This document shows, one piece after another, positions 6,048 through 11,675 of a stretch of 11,675 nt of DNA. Under the pieces are notes generated by a model. The model saw nothing but the letters and a program-made list of their open reading frames with translations. It searched no databases and was not told where the DNA came from. The stretch lies in the NCBI GenBank assembly GCA_007135015.1, contig SLJS01000246.1, positions 1-11,675 on the forward strand, read 5' to 3'. Every line of letters begins with the position of its first letter. The first letter of the stretch is position 1. Both the position numbers and the translations under genes were made by a program. Source of the DNA: Alcanivorax sp. GTDB taxonomy: Bacteria > Pseudomonadota > Gammaproteobacteria > Pseudomonadales > Alcanivoracaceae.

Positions 6048-6065
6048 GCCGCCGTCGGCGGCGCA
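6045..6065 (-). terminator. Perfect 9-bp GC hairpin directly after the degQ stop
   Basis: TGCGCCGCC (6045-6053), loop GTC, GGCGGCGCA (6057-6065). It abuts the TAA stop (6066-6068) of the minus-strand protease gene. There is no clear U-tract, so it may protect the 3' end or work together with the adjacent inverted repeat. Confidence 0.5.
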
Positions 6066-7454
6066 TTACCTAAGCACCACAAAGAACACGCTCCCGTTGC
6101 GGTTGATCCGCAGCAACAGGGCCGCGTCCGGGTCGGAAACAGCCTGGCGCATTTCCTCGATATTGCGGATGTTCTGGCGGTTGGCGTTGACCAGTACGTC
6201 GCCGCTGCGCAGTCCGGCATCAAAGGCATTGCTGCCCCGCTCCACTTCCTTGACCAGCACACCGTGGCGGGCATGTTCCAGCTCACCCTCGCGCAGGTCG
6301 CGCAGGGTGGCGCCTTCCAGGAAACGGGAGATGGCGCCGCCGGCCACCTCGCCGCCGCCGGCGGTGGGCCGGATCACCGCCCGGATCTGCTTCTCCCGGC
6401 CGTCGCGCAGCACGGTCATGCGGATGGTCTCGCCCACCGGCGACAGGCCCACCCGGTTGCGCAGGTCCGCCGCCCGGTTCACGGGCTGGCCGTCCACGCG
6501 AATGACCACGTCACCGGATTCCAGACCGGCCTCCTCGGCCGCGCTGTCCTCGATCACCTGGGTAATCACCACGCCCCGGATATCCCGGTCCATGCCGAAG
6601 GCTTCGGCCAGCTCCGCGGTCAGATCCTGGATATGCACACCCAGCACGCCCCGGCGCACTTCGCCGTGCTCGATCAGCTGGTCCTTGATGTTCACCGCCA
6701 TCTCCGTGGGAATGGCAAAGCCGATACCCACATTGCCGCCACCGGGGGTGAGAATGGCGGTATTGATCCCCACCAGTTCGCCGCGCAGGTTTACCAGCGC
6801 CCCGCCGGAATTGCCGGGGTTGATGGAAGCATCAGTCTGGATGTAGTTCTCGTAGCCGCCCAGACCCAGACCGGTGCGCCCCAGCGCCGAGACGATCCCG
6901 GAGGTCACAGTCTGCCCCAGCCCGAAGGGGTTGCCGATGGCGATGACGAAATCGCCCACCCGCAGCGATGAGGAATCGGTGATCGGCATGTCCACCAGCC
7001 CGTCGGCCTCCACCTTCAGTACGGCCAGGTCCACCTCCCGGTCCATGCCCAGTACTTCGGCCTCGACGCTGCGCCCGTCGACCAGGGTGACGGTGACGCG
7101 ATCGGCGTTGCGCACCACGTGAGCGTTGGTAAGGATATGGCCTCGTTCCGCGTCCACCACCACGCCGGAGCCGGCGCTGGTGGTGCGGCGCTCGCGCCGG
7201 GGGCGGTCGGGCATGTCGAAGAAACGCCGGAAGAAGGGGTCCTCCAGCAGCGGGTTGGTCTGCTGGACCCGGGTCTGGGTGGCGATGTTGACCACCGCCG
7301 GTTTCACCCGCTCGAGCATGGGCGCCAGGGTGGGCAACTCCTCGCCATCGTTCATCAGTGCAGACAAGGCGCCCTGGGCCGGCACGGACATCATCAGCAT
7401 CAATCCCGACAGCAGCACCAGAGCCGGCCGCCATGCATTCATGCCTGTTCTCAT
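6066..7454 (-). CDS. degQ: DegQ-type periplasmic serine endoprotease (HtrA family)
   Basis: A 462-residue periplasmic protease/chaperone that degrades misfolded envelope proteins. A signal peptide covers about residues 1-28 (hydrophobic core LVLLSGLMLMMSV, cleavage near AQG). The trypsin-like domain shows H112 in TNAHVV, D142 in REVDLAVLKV and S216 in GNSGGAL, a complete triad. Two PDZ domains follow, about 265-365 and 385-462. The LA loop before GSGVVV is short, as in DegQ/AlgW rather than DegP, and the length fits E. coli DegQ better than DegP. ATG 7454 has GGAGG 6 nt upstream; ATG 7442 is less likely. The gene begins 56 nt downstream of the methyltransferase stop, so it may be cotranscribed or have its own promoter; GATATAG just upstream is a weak -10 candidate. 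The orthology (degQ versus mucD or degP) is less certain than the family. Confidence 0.93.
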   Translation of the reverse strand: MRTGMNAWRPALVLLSGLMLMMSVPAQGALSALMNDGEELPTLAPMLERVKPAVVNIATQTRVQQTNPLLEDPFFRRFFDMPDRPRRERRTTSAGSGVVVDAERGHILTNAHVVRNADRVTVTLVDGRSVEAEVLGMDREVDLAVLKVEADGLVDMPITDSSSLRVGDFVIAIGNPFGLGQTVTSGIVSALGRTGLGLGGYENYIQTDASINPGNSGGALVNLRGELVGINTAILTPGGGNVGIGFAIPTEMAVNIKDQLIEHGEVRRGVLGVHIQDLTAELAEAFGMDRDIRGVVITQVIEDSAAEEAGLESGDVVIRVDGQPVNRAADLRNRVGLSPVGETIRMTVLRDGREKQIRAVIRPTAGGGEVAGGAISRFLEGATLRDLREGELEHARHGVLVKEVERGSNAFDAGLRSGDVLVNANRQNIRNIEEMRQAVSDPDAALLLRINRNGSVFFVVLR

Positions 7455-7510
7455 TCGTTTCCTCCAGCAAACCAGACAGCTATATCGGACGGGCTACCCT
7501 GACCCCCGAT

Positions 7511-8224
7511 CTATTGACCCCGTTCGCGCGCGGTCGTTCCGCCCCGGCCCTGTTCGCCGGCAGCGTGGAAGAGCCGTACATTGCCATACTCCCGGGATTC
7601 ATCCAGGTCCGGCCAGGTAACCGCCGCGCGGCTTCCCAGGTACCGATAGCCCGGCGGGTCCAGATCCCGGATCCTGGAATCCGCCAGCAGCACCTCGCCG
7701 CGCCGGCGCAATGTCTCCAGCAGGGGCATGTTCTCCCGGTCGTAGAGGATGTCCGCCGCAGTGAATAGATCGGTACCGTCGGGGCATTCTTCAAGGGTTT
7801 CCGCCACTTCAATCATCAGGGCGTTTTCCCGGGCATTGAGAATGGCCACGCTGCGCGCCCGCGCATCCAGATCACAGGCGATGACCCGGCTTGCCCCGGC
7901 ATGCGCCGCCGCCAGCGCCACCACCGCCGAACCGCTGCCCAGGTCCACCACCGTCCTGCCCCGCACCCGCGCGGGTTCGTCCAGCAGCAGGCGCGCCAGC
8001 ACCTGCCCGGAGGCCCAGCAGAAACTCCAGTACGGGGGATCCTCCATGATCCGGTTGATGACGGCGGGCTCCAGCGGCGCCCCGCCGAGGGTGTCCGCGA
8101 GCAGCCAGAGCCGCAGTTCCGGCACCAGCGACGGGGCCTGCAGCCGCAGCTCGGCGTCAGGCAGGAGCGCGCGCAGCGCCCCGCCCAGCGCGGACAGTTC
8201 CCCGGGTTCAGTCAACGGTGGCAT
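7511..8224 (-). CDS. SAM-dependent methyltransferase, ETF-beta lysine methyltransferase (METTL20)-like
   Basis: A 237-residue class I methyltransferase. Motif I is VVDLGSGSAVVAL (92-104) and the SAM-ribose acidic position is in ACDLD (116-120). The block EDPPYWSFCWASGQ (61-74), followed by a leucine-rich stretch ending VRGRTVVDLGSG, closely resembles human ETFBKMT/METTL20, where the same region reads EDPFWAIYWPGGQ and KSVLDLGSGCG. ADILYDREN (157-165) matches the post-motif-IV block DMFYDED. These enzymes trimethylate lysines on the electron transfer flavoprotein beta subunit; related members modify other proteins, so the substrate is inferred. No ETF gene is in the window. The last 15 residues are polar and probably disordered. 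The ATG at 8224 lacks a strong Shine-Dalgarno. The start is 57 nt from the divergent exported-protein gene. Confidence 0.82.
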   Translation of the reverse strand: MPPLTEPGELSALGGALRALLPDAELRLQAPSLVPELRLWLLADTLGGAPLEPAVINRIMEDPPYWSFCWASGQVLARLLLDEPARVRGRTVVDLGSGSAVVALAAAHAGASRVIACDLDARARSVAILNARENALMIEVAETLEECPDGTDLFTAADILYDRENMPLLETLRRRGEVLLADSRIRDLDPPGYRYLGSRAAVTWPDLDESREYGNVRLFHAAGEQGRGGTTARERGQ

Positions 8225-8281
8225 ACTTGATCACTCTGGAATCAGCACCAGGAGGCCTTCACAGGCCCGGGAGCATAGCAA

Positions 8282-10198
8282 ATGGACACCCTGCGTACCC
8301 CTGTTCGGTTTCTTGCCCTGATGGCCCTGATGGCCCTGCTGCTGCCCGGCTCCCTGGTGGCCGGGGGAACGGACGATGGCGTGGCGCCGGAGGTCTTCGA
8401 GCGGTTCCTCGAGCGTTACCGGGAAGACCCCGGCGCGCTCGCCCGCTACCGTGACGAGATCCGTGACGTCTCGCCCGGGCAAATGCGCCGCATTGTCGAG
8501 GCCCTGGACACCACCCACTTCACCTACCTCTACCCCATGACCATTCCGGGCCATGAGTTCCCCGCACTGCTGGGCACGGAGCTGGAGCGGCTTTCGCTGA
8601 TGGCGGTGCGCGGCGGCAAGCTCCGGCCCGTTCCCTTCCAGTTCGACGAGTACGATCAGGAAGGACTGGTGTGGATCGAAGACGTCAGCCGCAACGATCC
8701 CCTGGGCGAGCCCGGAAAGCTGTCCGACTTCGATGAGCTGGTTTTCATGTTCCGCGACGGGGGCCGGGAACCGTTCGACCCGGAGCACCACGGCGAAGTC
8801 GAAGGGGAGCGGGTCGGCGAGATCGTGCTGGAGTCGCCCCGTAACGACCCGCGCTTTCTGTACCTGGTGCGGGACAATCCGGAACGCTCCCCGGTGCGCT
8901 ATGTGGATCTGGACCTGGAGACCGGCAGGGCTTCCAGCACCGTGATGGAAATGGACTTCGACCCACGCAACCTGGCGCGCATCAGTTACATCGCCAGCAA
9001 GGTGGGGCCGAACCACAACGAGAATGTCTTTGACAGCATTCATGCCGAGGTCAGCACCGGGATCCTCAATCGTCATCTCCGGGTGAGCCTGGACACGGAA
9101 AACAATATCCGCGCCGTGCCCCGGGGCGCGCGCACCGGGCCGGTGCGCAACACGGTGCAGCTCCAGGCCCGTGTCTGGTATTTCGGCCTTCCGACCATTT
9201 TCAGCCATACATTCAATGTGCAGTTCTACGAGCAGGGGGTGGTGATTCCCACCCAGTTCGCCATCGAAAGCCTTGGCGCGCTGCGTTACCTGGTAAACCT
9301 GCTGCGCGAGCCGGAAATGAAACTGAGCCTGGACTTCCGAAACCTGGAAAACGCCACGGCCACCTTCGACGCGGTCTACTCCGATGAGGACCGGGGCCTT
9401 GTGGACGGCTACATGAGCCCCTTCGAGAAAACGATGAACAAGGCGCGCATGCCCGGCGACTGGCTGCACCTGGATTCACGGCGGGGCTGGGAGATGTTCT
9501 TCATCAATCGCGTGCCGGTCACCGAGGGCGGCCTCTTTGATGCCTACCTGGAGGGCACGGACCTGAACATGGTCTACCGGGACGACCCGGACGACACCCT
9601 GCCCCACCAGCGTTTCCCCGGCGCTGACCCGAGACTGGGCTTTGCCACCCGGGGGCTGCCGCAGCCGGCCCTGGACCTGCTGCGCGCCATGCCCCGCATG
9701 CCCGGTCGCGTGGAGACCCTGGGTGACGCGATTTTCTACATGGAAGAGCGGGCTCGCACCCGCAACGCCCTGGCCGATTATGACGACGCCGCCAACGCGG
9801 TGCTCGAACAACTGGTGGAGCAGGGCCGGATCAACTCCGTGGAAGAGCTGGCCGACGCCTTTGTCCGGGACATGGGCCGTATGCGCTTTGTGGGCGTCGA
9901 ACAGGACCGGCTGCGCGCGCTGATGCGCGATGCCATGCTCGAAGCCATCGAGGACCCCGCCCGGGTGCGCCACGGCAAGGTCCTCACCGCCATGCTGGAG
10001 CTGGCCGAGGAACGCGACATCGATCTCACCGAGCTGCGCTACGCCACCATGGAAAACGCGCTCTGGTTCCCGGACGCCAGTGGCGAAGGCGGCCCCCGGG
10101 ACTTTTACTGGCAGGTTCACAACCCGCCCCGCTACCGTGTGTCGGGCGCGGCGGAGACTTTCGCGTCCAGAGAGGAGGGAAACGAAAGCCGGGACTGA
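8282..10198 (+). CDS. Large exported protein of unknown function, cysteine-free
   Basis: A 638-residue protein I do not recognise by name. Residues 1-28 form a signal peptide (basic start, core LALMALMALLLPG, AxA-like cleavage around LVAGG). Next come a helical region (about 35-75), then beta-rich sequence containing PVPFQFDEYD (116-125) and DELVFMFRDGG (151-161). Motifs of this PxPFQ(x)DE and DELVFM type occur in uncharacterised exported proteins, as I recall. The C-terminal third (about 450-600) is mostly helical and acidic/arginine-rich. There is not one cysteine in the protein. ATG 8282 has GGGAG (8269-8273) 8 nt upstream. It is divergent from the methyltransferase (57-nt gap) and 74 nt ahead of the hemerythrin gene, with which it may be cotranscribed. 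A periplasmic or outer-membrane-attached location is likely; no lipobox is possible without cysteine. Function unknown. Confidence 0.85.
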   Translation: MDTLRTPVRFLALMALMALLLPGSLVAGGTDDGVAPEVFERFLERYREDPGALARYRDEIRDVSPGQMRRIVEALDTTHFTYLYPMTIPGHEFPALLGTELERLSLMAVRGGKLRPVPFQFDEYDQEGLVWIEDVSRNDPLGEPGKLSDFDELVFMFRDGGREPFDPEHHGEVEGERVGEIVLESPRNDPRFLYLVRDNPERSPVRYVDLDLETGRASSTVMEMDFDPRNLARISYIASKVGPNHNENVFDSIHAEVSTGILNRHLRVSLDTENNIRAVPRGARTGPVRNTVQLQARVWYFGLPTIFSHTFNVQFYEQGVVIPTQFAIESLGALRYLVNLLREPEMKLSLDFRNLENATATFDAVYSDEDRGLVDGYMSPFEKTMNKARMPGDWLHLDSRRGWEMFFINRVPVTEGGLFDAYLEGTDLNMVYRDDPDDTLPHQRFPGADPRLGFATRGLPQPALDLLRAMPRMPGRVETLGDAIFYMEERARTRNALADYDDAANAVLEQLVEQGRINSVEELADAFVRDMGRMRFVGVEQDRLRALMRDAMLEAIEDPARVRHGKVLTAMLELAEERDIDLTELRYATMENALWFPDASGEGGPRDFYWQVHNPPRYRVSGAAETFASREEGNESRD

Positions 10199-10272
10199 TA
10201 GACTGGAAACCTGCGCGATGGCGACAATCTGGTCATTGCCGCATGAAACCGACCGGCGCAAAGAGGTACATC

Positions 10273-10830
10273 ATGGCAAAGCTGTATGACCAGTTGATGG
10301 AAGACCACGCCAACCTGGCGCGAGTGCTGAAGGTCCTGGAAGAGGAAATCGCCCGCTACGGTAACGAGGAACGCTGTGAGGACTGCCAGCCGGACCTGCC
10401 GCTGATCGAGGAAATCCTCGAGTACATGCACTACTACCCGGAGTCCTTCCACCACCCCCTGGAGGAGGCCGCCTTCAACTATCTGATCGAAAACGGAATC
10501 TGCACCGCGCAGGACACCGCCACCATAACCGAACAGCACCACAAGCTGTCCGAGGCGGAAGAACAGCTGCGCGAGATGGTCAACGCCATCGATATCGGCA
10601 GCCCGGTGCCACTTGAACGGCTGCGCTCACACCTGCGTGATTACCTGGACCTTCTCTCGGAGCATATCCGCAACGAGGAGCGCGATGTCTTCCCCCATAT
10701 CAGGGAGCTGGACGAGGAAGCCGAACGCCACATCCGCCAGCAGGTGAAAACGCGCATGGATCCACTATCGTCGGAAAACAGCGAGAAACAGTTCAGCGAG
10801 CTGCTGCGCTATATCGACAGGACTCACTGA
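10273..10830 (+). CDS. Hemerythrin HHE domain protein
   Basis: A 185-residue cytoplasmic protein with an all-helical hemerythrin-like fold that should bind a di-iron centre. Candidate ligands in order are H12 (MEDHANL), H53 (EYMHYY), H61 and E65 (HHPLEE), H89/H90 (EQHHKL), and H131 and E135 (SEHIRNEE). This follows the H...HxxxE...H...HxxxE/D spacing of the HHE family. Such proteins bind O2, NO or take part in iron and redox stress responses; which applies here cannot be read from sequence. C35 and C38 (RCEDCQ) form an extra CxxC between the first two helices. ATG 10273 is chosen because AGAGGT (10262-10267) lies 5 nt upstream, whereas ATG 10243 has no such site. It ends 13 nt from the convergent trmH stop, with no room for an obvious terminator. 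Confidence 0.9.
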   Translation: MAKLYDQLMEDHANLARVLKVLEEEIARYGNEERCEDCQPDLPLIEEILEYMHYYPESFHHPLEEAAFNYLIENGICTAQDTATITEQHHKLSEAEEQLREMVNAIDIGSPVPLERLRSHLRDYLDLLSEHIRNEERDVFPHIRELDEEAERHIRQQVKTRMDPLSSENSEKQFSELLRYIDRTH

Positions 10831-10843
10831 GGCGACAGCACCC

Positions 10844-11542
10844 TCACTGTTCCGGCCCGGAACCGCCAGCACCTTCTTCAAGCATGCCAAGGGTGGCCGC
10901 ATCCACGCCGCCCTGCTCGTCCACCGAGGGGTAGTTCAGGCCCCGCTCGTCGCAGAGCGCGGCCAGGCGCGGATAGCCCCAGCGAAAGAGCGTGCGCCGG
11001 TAGGTCTCGTCATCAAGCCGGGGGCGGTCGTACATTCCGGCACGCCGGCGCTGCTCGCAGGCCTCGGAAAGAATGATGGCCGCGGCCACGCTCACGTTGA
11101 ACGACTCGACCATGCCCATCATGGGAATCATCACGTGCTCGTCGGCCTGTTCCGCGCAGATCTCATCCACGCCGTACTTTTCCGTGCCCAGCAGTAGCGC
11201 CGTGGGCCGGGTGAAGTCGATCTCGCGATAGGGCACGGCATGCTCGGAAAAATGCGCCGCCAGCACCTGGCAGCCGCCCTCTCGCACCTGCCGAATGGCC
11301 TGCTCCGCCGTGTCATGCTGGCGGATATCCACCCACCGCTGGCTGCCCATGGCCGTGCCCGCCGGCACCCTGGAGCGGTTGTCCGGCAGCACCGCATGCG
11401 CGCGGAAGACCCCCACCGCATCACAGGTACGGATGATGGCGGCGATGTTGTGCGGCTTGTGGACTCCGGCCATCACCAGGGTGAGATCCGGCTGGCGACG
11501 GTCCAGGGTGGCGCGAATCCGGCGATAGCGTTCCGGTGTCAT
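10844..11542 (-). CDS. trmH: tRNA (guanosine-18-2'-O)-methyltransferase TrmH
   Basis: A 232-residue SPOUT methyltransferase that 2'-O-methylates G18 in the tRNA D-loop using SAM. It can be aligned by eye almost end to end with E. coli TrmH (229 aa). Motif 1 is HKPHNIAAIIRTCDAVGV (28-45) with N32 and the catalytic R38. Motif 2 is LLLGTEKYGV (116-125). Motif 3, the knot loop, is IPMMGMVESFNVSVAAA (139-155). The N-terminal MTPERYRRI and RRQPDLT blocks and the C-terminal basic/helical part GMYDRP to GYPRLA are also conserved. The start is ATG 11542, matching the E. coli N-terminus. A longer open frame up to 11656 is repeat-derived and should not be included. AAGGGGGA upstream comes from the structured repeat. 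It converges on the hemerythrin gene with a 13-nt gap. Confidence 0.96.
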   Translation of the reverse strand: MTPERYRRIRATLDRRQPDLTLVMAGVHKPHNIAAIIRTCDAVGVFRAHAVLPDNRSRVPAGTAMGSQRWVDIRQHDTAEQAIRQVREGGCQVLAAHFSEHAVPYREIDFTRPTALLLGTEKYGVDEICAEQADEHVMIPMMGMVESFNVSVAAAIILSEACEQRRRAGMYDRPRLDDETYRRTLFRWGYPRLAALCDERGLNYPSVDEQGGVDAATLGMLEEGAGGSGPEQ

Positions 11543-11547
11543 GGACA

Positions 11548-11675
11548 CTCCCCCTTGAGCGAGGGTGTCGTAAAAGCCCTCGACGGCTGGATAAGGAAGC
11601 TCCCTCCCCCGTGAGGGGGAGGGTCGGGGTGGGGAGAGCGGCCGAAGGCCGCGCAAGGCCGCCTGCGGCGGCCTC
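11548..11675. repeat. MITE-like structured intergenic repeat, copy B (cut by window edge)
   Basis: Diverged relative of the element at 4898-5049, in the same orientation. Shared blocks are CTCCC-CTTGA, GAGGGTGTCG, TAAAxGCCC, a GGGAG hairpin, GGGGAGAG and CGCAAG. Internal structure: a 9-bp hairpin (11602-11610 with 11615-11623), GCGGCC/GGCCGC with GAA loop (11638-11652), and AGGCCGCC/GGCGGCCT with TGC loop (11656-11674). It carries about 25 extra bases between the TAAA block and the first hairpin compared with copy A. It begins 6 nt upstream of the trmH start codon and continues past the right edge of the window. Confidence 0.75.
11549..11556 (-). promoter_or_regulatory. Repeat-derived ribosome binding site of trmH
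   Basis: On the minus strand AAGGGGGA ends 6 nt before ATG 11542. It is the edge of the structured repeat: copy A has AAGGGAGAGG at the matching position. It fixes the trmH start and suggests the repeat has been recruited as part of the leader. Confidence 0.65.

Noticed and set aside
8231..9469. 412-codon minus-strand open frame opposite the exported protein
   Set aside because: The plus-strand gene has a signal peptide, a ribosome binding site and domain-like composition; the opposite frame is H/G/V-rich shadow sequence without motifs.
11543..11656. N-terminal extension of TrmH
   Set aside because: It comes from the structured repeat, and E. coli TrmH aligns from its first residue with ATG 11542.

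Overview
The window is GC-rich, densely packed bacterial chromosome. Its best-recognised genes (fetAB, a DegQ-type protease, trmH, an AlkJ-like GMC dehydrogenase) have gammaproteobacterial versions, and the encoded TrmH can be aligned by eye almost end to end with E. coli TrmH. A gammaproteobacterium is therefore likely. The intergenic heptamer repeats resemble those I associate with halophilic or sulfur-oxidising members, but genus cannot be fixed from this sequence. I see no rRNA, tRNA, CRISPR array, transposase, integrase or phage gene.

Layout. Positions 1-127: a 13-unit heptamer array and a GC hairpin lying behind an HNH nuclease gene (128-691, minus). Divergent from it is a two-gene operon, fetA-like ATPase and fetB-like permease (842-2313, plus). 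This operon converges on a secreted DUF3047 protein gene (2444-3088, minus), and the gap between them is filled with inverted heptamer repeats. An AT-rich regulatory region (3089-3253) with a perfect 16-bp palindrome separates DUF3047 from a divergent FAD-dependent GMC alcohol dehydrogenase (3254-4861). After a MITE-like structured repeat comes an SDR oxidoreductase (5145-5936). That gene converges, across a nested inverted repeat, on a DegQ-type periplasmic protease (6066-7454, minus), which follows an ETF-beta-lysine-methyltransferase-like gene (7511-8224, minus). Divergent from this is a 638-residue, cysteine-free exported protein of unknown function (8282-10198, plus), then a hemerythrin-domain protein (10273-10830, plus). 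The latter converges on trmH (10844-11542, minus). A second, diverged copy of the structured repeat lies at the start of trmH and runs off the right edge.

How the genes fit together. Only fetAB is a clear functional unit (metal/iron export). The methyltransferase and protease could share a transcript (56-nt gap), as could the unknown exported protein and the hemerythrin (74-nt gap). The rest reads as single-gene housekeeping and stress functions: proteostasis in the periplasm, tRNA methylation, redox enzymes.

The most unusual content is intergenic. There are (i) heptamer arrays joined to a near-identical hairpin behind two unrelated minus-strand genes; (ii) an inverted pair of heptamer arrays between convergent genes; (iii) a structured repeat in two copies, one of which apparently supplies the ribosome binding site of trmH; and (iv) a nested cruciform between two convergent genes. 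I did not find a convincing multi-gene novel defence or metabolic system. The exported cysteine-free protein is the best uncharacterised gene.
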